Shown piece by piece: positions 17,598 through 25,730 of a stretch of DNA of 64,000 nucleotides. The notes beneath the pieces were generated by a model. The model saw only the letters and a program-made list of their open reading frames with translations. It did not search any database and was not told the origin of the DNA. The position numbers were made by a program, and so were the translations under genes. Each line of letters begins with the position of its first letter. The first letter of the stretch is position 1. The DNA comes from Fibrobacter succinogenes (GTDB lineage: Bacteria > Fibrobacterota > Fibrobacteria > Fibrobacterales > Fibrobacteraceae), in NCBI GenBank assembly GCA_902756345.1, contig CACVQR010000001.1, forward strand, positions 62,001 to 126,000, read 5' to 3'.

Positions 17598-19628
17598 TTA
17601 TTTTTTTACACAGCGCACCGGGAGGAATGTCTGGTCGATAAATTCCTCCGGGAATCCATCGGGAGTGGGTGCCCAGTCTGATTCTGGATACAGACTAATC
17701 CATTGCATATTCGCATACCAATCAGGTTGATGACCGGCCCAAATTTTTACTGATTCATCCCATGATTTTGTTATCGTGGCGACAAGACGTCCGATTTCTT
17801 CGTTCGTCTCGTTCATCCAAAGGAGCGCAAGTTCCCCTTGCCAAGACGAATAGGGCATATCGGTGTCGACAATTCTTCCGTTCAGTATAAAGCTCAATCC
17901 GTGGATATCCGGTTCACCGTTAAGCCAAGAAATGAGTTTAATAGCATCATTCATTGTCGCGAATGCGAGTATATCGTTAGAATCCGGGAGATTCCAGCCT
18001 TCGGGGCATACATCGTTTGCAACTCTGGCGCTGTAGTACCGCCCGACATTCTTGCAGCTGTCCGCAAGGCATCGGGTTTCTTTTGCCAGCACGCTGTCGG
18101 GGAATCCAGCATACTTCATGTTCTCCGCAATCCACGTGCGGCCCTTGAACTCGACGGTATGGTAAACATAGTTGTCGCGCGGGTCCGTAAAGTTTCCGTA
18201 ATTGACTTCGGGATTGAAGTAGTATTCGGCTGGGTATTCCACGTGCCATTCGGAGGTGGTTCGCCATGTCTTGTCATAGCAGATGTAATCGGTGTATCCT
18301 ACTTTCACGCGTTTGTTATCCGTGTCGCAGGGCAAATTGTAAAATTCCGTCCACTTCTCGTCGTGGCAAATGTAGTACAGATTCGAATCCGAGGGACTCT
18401 GGAGCGTTTTTCCTTCGCTATCGCACACATCCATCGACGTTTCGATATCAAGAATGCTTGCGTAATCCCAGCCCTCGTCCATGCAAGGCGCGACCCATTG
18501 CTGGCCGTACTCAACGTAGAAGTCGCTGTAATAGCCAGACGGCAAGGGGGATTTGTCGAAGTAGTTGTCGTTATGCCTGCAGAATTGCTCCTTGCGACAC
18601 ACGTAGACTCTAGCCGAATCATTCGGGCTCGTGTACAGTTCACCATGCTTGTCACAGGGCACATCGAAGGTTTCCGCATCAACAGTCTCTGCAACGTACC
18701 AGCCTGAGTCGAGGCTACATACAAACGATAAGCTGACGGGACCGCCCCCATAGAAGATATACTTGCCTTCCTTGTCGCAGGGCACATCAAAGGTCTCCCT
18801 TCCTATCGCAGTGGCGTGACCCCAGCCCGTTTCCTTGCATGTGATGAGTTTTTCATCGGAATTGTACTTTGCCTTGAATGTTTTACCGATGTTGATGCTG
18901 TCGCACACGGGCAGGTCATAACATTTAGCATCGACAATCCTGACCATCTCTAACGGGACGACCAAGGAAAGTTTGCAGTACATGGATCGGTACAGGGAGG
19001 ATTCGTAAAGGTAATGTTCGGGGAAAACCCCCTCTGTGTAAATGTCACGGATGTGGTCAGCGTCGGCATCAAAATTGCAGTAGTGTTCCTTCGAAAGGGA
19101 ACCGGTTTCCGTGAAGGTTTTCTCGACACTCTCGTAAAAGTCTACGTAGACCGTACCGCCGAAGACATAGTTAAGGAGGTTGCTGACGAGTTTTAACCGG
19201 AAGGGGTTTTCGCGGAGATACGAGTCGATTCCGAGCGCCGTAAACAGTTCCGCCTGTGCGACGCTGTCCGCTTGTTCTTGAGTGAGCCCCGTCGCCATGA
19301 GCTTTTCAATGCGACCCGAAATGAACCGGCCGAGCGTGATGGAGTTCTCGAGAGCCTCGGAAGCCTCCACACTGTCGGGGCAGGAGAACACTGCGCCCCA
19401 ACCTCTGCCGTCGAATATGAGGCTGTCGGCGTTGAAAGAGCGCTCTATATGGCCGAAACTGCTTGACGAAACTTCAGCCTCACTCGACGAAATTTCGTCA
19501 AAGTTCGAGGAGCTACTGTATTGTGCGAGCGTATTCTCGTCTTCGGTAGTGCCTGCAACCTTGTCCGAACAGGAACAGGCTAAAAATCCGATGAAATATG
19601 CGAGGAATAAGAATTTTATCTTACTCAT
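17598..19628 (-). CDS. FISUMP-domain lipoprotein with cysteine-rich repeats
   Basis: 676 residues. Signal peptide MSKIKFLFLAYFIGFLACSC with a lipobox-like FLAC/CSC, then a Ser-rich stretch (about 40-60), consistent with an outer-surface lipoprotein. Residues about 235-460 contain four or five repeats of roughly 45 residues with ETFDVPCDKEGKY, ETFDVPCDKHGEL and SMDVCDSEGKTL, each with paired cysteines. The C terminus is a FISUMP domain: DPRDNYVYHTVEFKGRTWIA, ENMKYAG, CPEGWNLPDSNDI and a final FLPVRCVKK. FISUMP domains are a paralogous Fibrobacter family, probably carbohydrate- or surface-related, of unproven function. Its start overlaps the end of the upstream TIGR02147 gene by 8 bp, so expression is likely coupled to it. 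Confidence 0.8.
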   Translation of the reverse strand: MSKIKFLFLAYFIGFLACSCSDKVAGTTEDENTLAQYSSSSNFDEISSSEAEVSSSSFGHIERSFNADSLIFDGRGWGAVFSCPDSVEASEALENSITLGRFISGRIEKLMATGLTQEQADSVAQAELFTALGIDSYLRENPFRLKLVSNLLNYVFGGTVYVDFYESVEKTFTETGSLSKEHYCNFDADADHIRDIYTEGVFPEHYLYESSLYRSMYCKLSLVVPLEMVRIVDAKCYDLPVCDSINIGKTFKAKYNSDEKLITCKETGWGHATAIGRETFDVPCDKEGKYIFYGGGPVSLSFVCSLDSGWYVAETVDAETFDVPCDKHGELYTSPNDSARVYVCRKEQFCRHNDNYFDKSPLPSGYYSDFYVEYGQQWVAPCMDEGWDYASILDIETSMDVCDSEGKTLQSPSDSNLYYICHDEKWTEFYNLPCDTDNKRVKVGYTDYICYDKTWRTTSEWHVEYPAEYYFNPEVNYGNFTDPRDNYVYHTVEFKGRTWIAENMKYAGFPDSVLAKETRCLADSCKNVGRYYSARVANDVCPEGWNLPDSNDILAFATMNDAIKLISWLNGEPDIHGLSFILNGRIVDTDMPYSSWQGELALLWMNETNEEIGRLVATITKSWDESVKIWAGHQPDWYANMQWISLYPESDWAPTPDGFPEEFIDQTFLPVRCVKK

Positions 19629-20472
19629 TGCTGGTCTCCTTTTTTTTACCCCGAGTGCTTACTTTGTCCGTAAGCGGAAAAAGTTGCAGATTCAAGCGGT
19701 ACACCTGATTGATGTTCTGGCATTCGCGGGCGATATCTATCACCTTCTTGCGGCAGGCGTTTATCTCCTCGACAATCCGCGCGTAGGCAACCTCGTCGAT
19801 GCCCATGGTGACGCCGGAATAGTTACGTTCCTCGATCCCGTCCGTGTCGATAGCCTGTACCCCGAGTTTTGCCATTTCACGGTTCATGGAGCGAATGGCG
19901 AGCGGGATAGCCTCTTTCGAGCCTTTCACGGATTTTTCCGTCTGCTCGTAGGTTCCCTTACCCGTTTTCAAGAGGAAACCCGCCTTCACCAAGAACTGCA
20001 AGACCTCGTGCACGTCTAGCATGGTGGTCTTGTTCCTGATGTGCGCAGCGATTTCACCCGGATCCGCCTTCGGCATGATTGGAGCGAGTTCGCGCACTAT
20101 GGGGCAGGCCGGATTCTCATAGTAGCGGAACGCATCAGCGTCCACGACGCGCACCTTGATGAGCCTTGCCTCCCGCTCGAGTTCACGAAGTATAGCCTCC
20201 TTCTCCGCGGCATCTTTTGCACTTTCAAATTTAACGAGCAACCCGAAATAGGTGTAGTCGAACCCCTCTAACCCCATGGCTCTTGAGACTTTCGCTATTC
20301 CGGGTTTGCTCAGTCTCGATTTCCCTTCGCAAACTAGCTTGAGGTATGTCGGCGAGACAAATCCGGCAAGGCTTGCAAACTGTCGCCAAGTAAAGTACGA
20401 CACACGCTTGCGCTCTTCATAAAAGTCACGCATGTAGGCGCGGTAGTCATTATACTCGGTTATGGGTTTCAT
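19621..20472 (-). CDS. TIGR02147 family protein (putative regulator of the adjacent lipoprotein gene)
   Basis: About 283 residues from the ATG at 20472 (MKPITEYNDYRAYMRDFYEE), chosen because paralogs begin exactly this way; an upstream in-frame ATG at 20529 would add a spurious hydrophobic leader. The family hallmark is at the N terminus: ITEYNDYRAYMRDFYEERKR followed by FTWRQFASLAGFVSPTYLK, a helix-turn-helix-like segment. The C terminus ends with YRLNLQLFPLTDKV, also conserved among the four copies here. No membrane segment. It overlaps the FISUMP lipoprotein gene. The regulatory role is inference from the HTH-like region and gene pairing. A TATATTTG box lies close upstream. Confidence 0.8.
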   Translation of the reverse strand: MKPITEYNDYRAYMRDFYEERKRVSYFTWRQFASLAGFVSPTYLKLVCEGKSRLSKPGIAKVSRAMGLEGFDYTYFGLLVKFESAKDAAEKEAILRELEREARLIKVRVVDADAFRYYENPACPIVRELAPIMPKADPGEIAAHIRNKTTMLDVHEVLQFLVKAGFLLKTGKGTYEQTEKSVKGSKEAIPLAIRSMNREMAKLGVQAIDTDGIEERNYSGVTMGIDEVAYARIVEEINACRKKVIDIARECQNINQVYRLNLQLFPLTDKVSTRGKKKETSNE

Positions 20473-20585
20473 ATTTCCAAATATAATACAAAACAAGCCA
20501 AAAACAAGTAAAAAAGACAACTTTTTCAATTTTTTAATATTTTCTCAAAATATGATACAAGAGCGTATTATAAGCGCACCATATC

Positions 20586-20617
20586 AAAAAAAAAGGCCGC
20601 CGAAGCGACCTTTTTTT
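20586..20617 (-). terminator. Bidirectional intrinsic terminator
   Basis: AAAGGCCGC-CGAA-GCGACCTTT stem with nine A on one side and seven T on the other; it follows the gspE remnant on the minus strand. Confidence 0.8.
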
Positions 20618-20633
20618 AGACTCTGATAAACTA

Positions 20634-21545
20634 CTAGTCGTCGGCGGCGGAGGCGCCCACGGCCTGTTCGAGCGTGGTATGACCATCCAGAGCCTTCTGG
20701 ATGCCGTCCATGCGCAGCGTAATCATGCCGCATTCCTTCATGGCGGCGCGCTTGATTACGTCGCCCGAAGAACGCTTGATGATGAGGTTACGCACCGTCT
20801 CGTTCGGCACCAGGAACTCGTAAATACCGCAACGGCCCTTGTAACCGGAGCCGTCGCACTTTTCGCAACCGCGGCCGTGGTAGAACTGCTTTTCCGGAGA
20901 CAGGTGGAGTTCGCCGCGCATAGCCTGCGAAATTTCCACCGGTTCCTTGCAGTACTTACAGATGCGGCGCACAAGGCGCTGGGCGAGCACGCCCTTGATA
21001 GCGGTAGACACAAGGAAGGGTTCCAGGCCCATTTCGAGCAAACGCGGGAAGGCACCGGCAGCATCGTTTGTATGCAACGTACTGAAGACCAAGTGACCCG
21101 TCAAGGCAGCTTCGATAGCCATGGACGATGTCTCCTAGTCACGCATTTCACCGATCATGATGACGTCCGGGTCCTGACGGAGCAGGGCGCGGATGCCCGC
21201 GGCGAAGGTAAAGCCCGCCGCATTGTTAATTTGCCCCTGGTTCACGCCGTCAATATTCAATTCGACCGGGTCTTCCATGGTAGAAATATTGATCGTACTG
21301 TCAAGAATTTCACGAATAGAGGCGTAAAGCGTGGTAGACTTACCGGAACCCGTCGGACCGGTCACGAGCACAATGCCGTTAGGAGCGTTAATGGCGTCGA
21401 TGAACTGTTTGAGGACGCGCGGGTCGAAACCCATGTCCTTCAGCGGGAACTGACCCGAGTTCGGGTCCAAGATACGCATAACGATTTTTTTCGCAAACAC
21501 CGCGTTTACGGAGCGAAATCGGAAAAGAGCTCACACGAAGGTCGA
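20634..21545 (-). pseudogene. GspE/PilB-type secretion ATPase remnant, split by a nonsense codon
   Basis: Two adjacent frames on one line carry the C-terminal half of a type II secretion/type IV pilus ATPase. Bases 21135-21500 encode IVMRILDPNSGQFPLKDMGF, Walker A TGPTGSGKSTT and ISTMEDPVEL, ending in GEMRD then TAG; translation resumes in the same frame with [20 protein letters not shown] (20634-21122), the normal continuation, including four zinc-ligand-like cysteines (CKYC, CEKC) and a proper C terminus. Intact relatives read RD-L/x-ET here, so a single substitution made the TAG. Upstream, a frameshift near a seven-A tract (about 21486) separates it from DLRVSSFP, and the N-terminal half is missing. 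No other secretion genes are nearby. Confidence 0.8.
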
Positions 21546-22032
21546 CTTCGGAGCCCAGCTTTTCGACCTGATTGCCCCAGTAGCTTGCGTTGTCGTCTAA
21601 AAGCTTGACGCTGTTGCCGTTGATCTTGTATTCCTGATTGATGAACGAGCCCTGCAGAACAAAGAGGTTGTCGATGGTCGGCATGTCCTTGATGCCCAGC
21701 GCATTGACCTCTTCGATATACTTCTGCTTCATGGGCGAATTTGCATGCGGGAGCTCGGCGTCACTCGATTTCCAGCGTTTGAGCGTCGGGAAATACTTGC
21801 GGAGTTCAACCTTGTATTCTTCGCGGGTCAGGCTCTTGCCCGTGTTCTTGTTGAACTCGTCCACGAACTTGGAATAGAATTCTATCATCTGATCCATCGT
21901 GAAGTCACCGGTAAAGGCGCCATCCTTGTAGCAGTAGATGCAGTATTCGTCGCTCTTGCTGCCGTCGGCGTTCGTACCGAGGACTTCCGGCGAAAGCGGC
22001 ATCCCACAGTTCTGACAAAATTTCATTTCCAT
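21546..22032 (-). CDS. Second zinc-ribbon copy fused to unrecognised and gspE-derived sequence
   Basis: From the ATG at 22032, preceded by the same GGAGAACTT as the first copy, residues 1-88 duplicate the zinc-ribbon protein at 16241-16507 (about nine in ten residues identical, cysteines kept: CQNCGMPL and YCIYCYKDG). Instead of stopping after LKRW, it continues in frame as SSDAELPHANSPMKQKYIEE and a segment around NGNSVKLLDDNASYWGNQ that I do not recognise, then SEVDLRVSSFP from a GspE-type ATPase, and runs to a stop at 21388 in the wrong frame for the ATPase. The junction at about 21768 marks a recombination point. The zinc ribbon may still be made, with an extended tail. Confidence 0.6.
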
Positions 22033-22051
22033 AAGTTCTCCTTTTTTGCTT

Positions 22052-22304
22052 GGCTCTGTCAAGCCTTTCCGTATTGCTGCGTTAAAAATCTTTATTGGCT
22101 GTAAATTGGCTGCAGTTTCTTGGCGGGCTCTGTCAAGCCTGGCCGTATGTTTGCGAACCTGCTACGGTTATGCTGCGGCGGTCAAAATGTCCAAAATAGC
22201 CTAAAAACAGCATTTCCGAGGTGAATTTGCAGGTTTCGATGGGCTGACGGATTGGGAAAGTTTTGCTAACCCAGGGTTGGCGTATAAAATGACTTGACAG
22301 AGCC
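22052..22304. mobile_element. MITE-like element with 12-bp terminal inverted repeats
   Basis: GGCTCTGTCAAG at 22052-22063 and its exact inverse CTTGACAGAGCC at 22293-22304 bound a 253-bp non-coding segment, with an extra direct copy at 22126-22137. The first 85 bp recur at 17507-17592. No transposase is inside, which fits a miniature element mobilised in trans by an insertion sequence with such ends; the family was not identified. Confidence 0.6.
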
Positions 22305-22354
22305 ATTTAAGAAACTTTGTCAAGGCCTTTTTGCACTATTTTCGTCAATTAACC

Positions 22355-23125
22355 TTACTGAAGGCCGAAAACTTGGTCTTCAAATTTGAAATACGTGAAG
22401 TTTCGTAATGTGTCAGGAATATTGATTTGGTGCAGGCTAAAACAGTCGCATTCCTCCGCCGAACGAACTTCGGCAAGAGTCGCAGACAACGTGTCACCAG
22501 AAAGTTCATACGACAAATCGGCATCAATGGAACAATAATCAATTTTCCAGAATTCTATCGAGAGGATCTTGCCACCATAATCCATCAACTTGGCATTTCT
22601 AACACCATCCGAAAAACCCATTTTCAGTAAATCTAGTAACGACAGACATTCTTCAGTCCGAATGGATGAGACCTTCTGATTTGCCTCGGCCGCTTTGATA
22701 GAATCCCTGTTGACTCGAACGGGCGGCACGCAGGTGATGGTGATGATGCTTGGCGGAGGGCACACGCCTTCCGCGGACTTATGAACTCTCTCCTTGCCGT
22801 CTTCTATGTAGATCGTATCCGGACAACAGGCTCCGGGATTATAATTATTTCCATCGTACCAGGAACTACTTGAAGGCAAGAAGACTTTCGACGAAGATGA
22901 TTTCAGAGATTCACTTGACTGCGGAATGGCATCTTCACTTGACGCAGGAACTGCACTTGACGTGGGAACAGAGCCTTCACTTGACGAAAGTGTTGAGTCG
23001 GGCGTCGTCACTTCGGAATCCTCGCGGGTAACCGAAGGAGCGCTGGAGTTGTCATCAGAGCAAGCCGAAAAGAGTGCTGCAAGGCAGAATAACGCCCCGA
23101 TTGCCGTCAATATTTTCTTCTTCAT
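22355..23125 (-). CDS. Ser-rich lipoprotein of unknown function
   Basis: 256 residues from the ATG at 23125, preceded by GAGGAAGGGGAAC. Signal peptide MKKKILTAIGALFCLAALFS and a lipobox FSAC give a lipoprotein. Residues about 35-90 are rich in S and acidic or P residues in short repeats such as SSSEG and VPASS, a typical Fibrobacter surface linker. The C-terminal 160 residues contain paired cysteines (ACC, CDC, CVPP) and DYCSIDADLSYELSGDTLSA, without a family I know. The region resembles neither FISUMP nor the QKGPF group. Its end lies 51 bp beyond the right end of the MITE-like element. A surface role is inferred only from the linker and anchor. Confidence 0.65.
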   Translation of the reverse strand: MKKKILTAIGALFCLAALFSACSDDNSSAPSVTREDSEVTTPDSTLSSSEGSVPTSSAVPASSEDAIPQSSESLKSSSSKVFLPSSSSWYDGNNYNPGACCPDTIYIEDGKERVHKSAEGVCPPPSIITITCVPPVRVNRDSIKAAEANQKVSSIRTEECLSLLDLLKMGFSDGVRNAKLMDYGGKILSIEFWKIDYCSIDADLSYELSGDTLSATLAEVRSAEECDCFSLHQINIPDTLRNFTYFKFEDQVFGLQ

Positions 23126-23293
23126 GTTCCCCTTCCTCCTCAATGGGCATATTCCTAATATATATTTTTTTACTCTGAGTCGTAATCTTTTTATTGCTTT
23201 AATACGGCTTACTGTCTAGCGGTTCTGTGCAGCCCCATTCTTGTGCGATTCGTTCAAAGTTCTTTTTGACAATGCGCTTGAAAATGAGGTTGG

Positions 23294-23827
23294 TTAATAT
23301 AATCTATATTTCCAGTTTTTTTCAACATTTATCCTTAATGTTGTTGATTGACCCGATGGAAATTTAAACGTAACCAAATCATCTATGTCGTCTTCATCTA
23401 CAATGTAATGACATTCATAAATTTTTTCTTGAATTTCACGAGGCTCATAATATGGGCAACCCCGATGGTAAGAGTAAATTGTATCGCACGGGGAATAACG
23501 ATGCATTTTCGCTTCCTGATCACCTAGATAAACAACAGCACATTGATCATCAGGTTCCACTTCATAAGTCAATTCAATTATATCCGAATGAAATAAAGGT
23601 ATTATCGGGACAATAATCCCTGCCAATAAGAAATACTCATTTCCACTAATTCGAATATTCAAAGAGTCTACCGGATTTTCTTGTACTAGGTATTCTTCTA
23701 CGTCTCTTTTTGAAGATGAACTTTCTTTTTCGTAGGTAGATAAAGAATATGTCGTAAAACGGCCAAGCGAAGAACATCCCAGCAATAAAAGACATAACGC
23801 CAATAGAATTCTATGCTTTTTCGTCAT
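23294..23827 (-). CDS. Small lipoprotein of unknown function
   Basis: 177 residues from MTKKHRILLALCLLLLGCSS (ATG at 23827; another ATG two codons upstream is possible). LLLGC is a clear lipobox, so the protein should be lipidated and membrane-attached. A second hydrophobic stretch, YFLLAGIIVPIIPLF, near residue 65 may be a membrane or buried segment. The rest (DDQCAVVYLGDQEAKMHRY, CPYYEPREIQEKIYECHY) contains two cysteine pairs. No family recognised. The gene is AT-rich and divergent from the lipoprotein gene at 23915, with 87 bp between them. Confidence 0.65.
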   Translation of the reverse strand: MTKKHRILLALCLLLLGCSSLGRFTTYSLSTYEKESSSSKRDVEEYLVQENPVDSLNIRISGNEYFLLAGIIVPIIPLFHSDIIELTYEVEPDDQCAVVYLGDQEAKMHRYSPCDTIYSYHRGCPYYEPREIQEKIYECHYIVDEDDIDDLVTFKFPSGQSTTLRINVEKNWKYRLY

Positions 23828-23914
23828 CAACAATTCCTAAGCCTATGTGCTACCATATCTAGAAAATTTTGGATAGTGGTAATAATGCTATAAAAATAAT
23901 CTAAATTTGTATTC

Positions 23915-24589
23915 ATGACAAAATATTTTTCTTTATTATTACTTGTCCTGAGCGCCTTGTGTTTACAGGGGTGTCCCTACATCGCTCACGATCAGTCAGA
24001 TGCACCGGAACAGGTAACTGCCGAAGATGTCCAAGGATGCTATTATAGCGAAATCATTAACGAGGACACCTACATAGATAAAAAACTCCCTAATGTAGAA
24101 GGCGAGCGTCCTGCTCAGGGACGTGAAAAACGTTACGACAAGATTCTTTGTAAGGAAATCTGCTTTGAAGGCGATAGTGCAACAGTCGTTGTACGCGGCT
24201 TCGCTTTGACTTACGATACCACGGGTCAATTTGTCGAGGACACCATCCCTTACACCCTTAGGGGCGAAACGATATCTTATAGAGACGATATGGAAGTTCA
24301 CACGATATGGGAATCGGACGAAACGGTTTATAGGGAAGCATTCCCGGTGTCTTATTTGGAACCGAAAATAGATGGTATTTTCCACACAAACATTACGACC
24401 CACTTCCCTATCGGCACGAACACGGACAAACCGTTGTATTATACAGGAAGTTTTAAATTCTTCGCTTCTTCAGCACTCAGTGAAGGAGTATTTTCGAAAG
24501 ACGGAGCTTTTAGGAAAATATCCGTTACGCATTATGATTCCAAAGAGGAATTTTCTACAAAAGGATGGGATGTATGCAAAGGATTTTAA
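23915..24589 (+). CDS. Lipoprotein of unknown function
   Basis: 224 residues. MTKYFSLLLLVLSALCLQGC is a signal peptide with lipobox LQGC (modified cysteine at residue 20). The mature part begins with acidic linker sequence, then AEDVQGCYYSEIINEDTYID, which resembles the start of small calycin/lipocalin-like lipoproteins that test a value and report a formatted field, but I cannot assign a family. The segment DTTGQFVEDTIPYTLRGETI suggests a beta-barrel-like sandwich. Its 3' end overlaps the beta-barrel gene, which points to a two-gene operon on the plus strand. Confidence 0.65.
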   Translation: MTKYFSLLLLVLSALCLQGCPYIAHDQSDAPEQVTAEDVQGCYYSEIINEDTYIDKKLPNVEGERPAQGREKRYDKILCKEICFEGDSATVVVRGFALTYDTTGQFVEDTIPYTLRGETISYRDDMEVHTIWESDETVYREAFPVSYLEPKIDGIFHTNITTHFPIGTNTDKPLYYTGSFKFFASSALSEGVFSKDGAFRKISVTHYDSKEEFSTKGWDVCKGF

Positions 24590-25152
24590 CACTCGTCCTT
24601 TTTGTTTGCGGCTTTGCTAGCGCAGCCTTCCTAGATATTGACATCAAGGATAGCCGCCTCCAAACCGAGAATTCTGTTTATAAGCCCGGTGGAATACTAG
24701 GCTTCGCCGCTGAATTCGGCGTGTTCAACGAGCCGGAAAATATGGTGGACTACACTCTTGCCGTAGGTGTCAGCCGTTTCGGTTATTCCCATTCCGATGG
24801 CGACGTGAGCGTGTCTGCATGGGATATTTATATCAAGCCATTCGTTTGGTCCGTGACGATAAAGCGGATTATGTTTGAAACCTATGTTGGATTTGGATAC
24901 GTTTTCTCAATGAATAATTTTAATTCCGCGCTTGTTGATGACATGGAAGAAGACTCTGGTATACACCATGGTGACTTTAAGTACGGTTATCGACTGGGAT
25001 ACCGCATAACAGACCAATTGCAGGTTTCAGTGGCTGCCAATTATCAGGTTTTGATTTGTGATTGGCATGCTAATCCGGGCGGAGACGACACCATGATTAC
25101 AGGCGGTTTGGGACTCAATTTCCAGTGGAATATCCCCTGGATTCCGTTCTAG
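24574..25152 (+). CDS. Outer-membrane beta-barrel-like protein
   Basis: 192 residues from MQRILTLVLFVCGFASAAFL (ATG at 24574; an ATG three codons upstream is possible). A signal peptide is cleaved near ASA. The rest alternates hydrophobic and polar residues in strands with paired glycines: YKPGGILGFAAEFGVF, YTLAVGVSRFGYSHSDGD, FETYVGFGYVFSMNNF, YGYRLGYRITDQLQVSVAAN and a final GGLGLNFQWNIPWIPF ending in F, as outer-membrane barrels usually do. It overlaps the preceding lipoprotein gene by 16 bp. Likely a small eight-strand barrel; function unknown. Confidence 0.65.
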   Translation: MQRILTLVLFVCGFASAAFLDIDIKDSRLQTENSVYKPGGILGFAAEFGVFNEPENMVDYTLAVGVSRFGYSHSDGDVSVSAWDIYIKPFVWSVTIKRIMFETYVGFGYVFSMNNFNSALVDDMEEDSGIHHGDFKYGYRLGYRITDQLQVSVAANYQVLICDWHANPGGDDTMITGGLGLNFQWNIPWIPF

Positions 25153-25154
25153 AT

Positions 25155-25326
25155 TTACAGCGCCTTCACAAGCGGTTCTAGGGTGTCGAGATTCACGACC
25201 TTCGAATACAAGAGCTTCATCATGATTCGATGTTTCAGGCTGAGCTTGCTGTAATCGATAGCACCACGAAGGTGGAAGATTTTGCTTTCGTCGTAATGCG
25301 ATGCAGGAACCTGCTTTTTGAGGCTT
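25155..25326 (-). pseudogene. C-terminal remnant of a flavodoxin-domain protein
   Basis: The minus frame ending at TAA 25155-25157 encodes KQVPASHYDESKIFHLRGAI and then DYSKLSLKHRIMMKLLYSKV before a short tail, the usual C terminus of the flavodoxin/HemG-like family. Upstream it meets stops (TGA, TAA at about 25327-25332) just where the ACT-domain gene ends, so at least the N-terminal two thirds is gone. It is a fragment with no start of its own. Confidence 0.6.
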
Positions 25327-25328
25327 TA

Positions 25329-25694
25329 TCACACCACGTCATATCCCGCATCAGACAAGACTTTCAGCGCTTTCTCGAAATTTTCGGCTTTCACAAGGAT
25401 ATAATCCGTATTGAATGTGGATACTGCAAAAATACCAATGTTATTTTCTGCGAGAATAGCTGATAGCTTTGAAAGAATGCCGATAAGAGAAAAATCAAGT
25501 ACACCCTGAATACGGAATCCTCGCCATCCATCATCTCGTTCAATAGTATTTTGGGGTACATCATCTGTTTTGCATACGAGGGATATTTCTTCGTCGGTCT
25601 TGCCAATGAAATAAAAACCCTTACCCGTATCGACATCACTAACGTCCGCTACTTTACAGACTGTTAGTTTGTGATCCAATTTCTTTAGTTTCAT
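25329..25694 (-). CDS. ACT-domain-containing protein
   Basis: About 121 residues from MKLKKLDHKLTVCKVADVSD (ATG 25694, chosen because this matches how such proteins usually begin; an ATG four codons upstream is also open). The last 65 residues, FRIQGVLDFSLIGILSKLSA then GIFAVSTFNTDYILVKAENF, form an ACT domain of the type found in amino-acid-binding regulators; the first 60 residues carry a related N-terminal half. Small stand-alone proteins of this kind are thought to bind an amino acid. Its stop touches the end of the flavodoxin remnant. It lies 37 bp downstream of rseP. Confidence 0.8.
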   Translation of the reverse strand: MKLKKLDHKLTVCKVADVSDVDTGKGFYFIGKTDEEISLVCKTDDVPQNTIERDDGWRGFRIQGVLDFSLIGILSKLSAILAENNIGIFAVSTFNTDYILVKAENFEKALKVLSDAGYDVV

Positions 25695-25730
25695 AAAGTA
25701 AGACACAAGCCCGAACTTGATAAGGCCACC

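Noticed and set aside
20634-21500. Translational recoding at the in-frame TAG of the gspE-like gene
   Set aside because: The upstream frameshift and missing N-terminal half show decay; no recoding signal or suppressor was seen.
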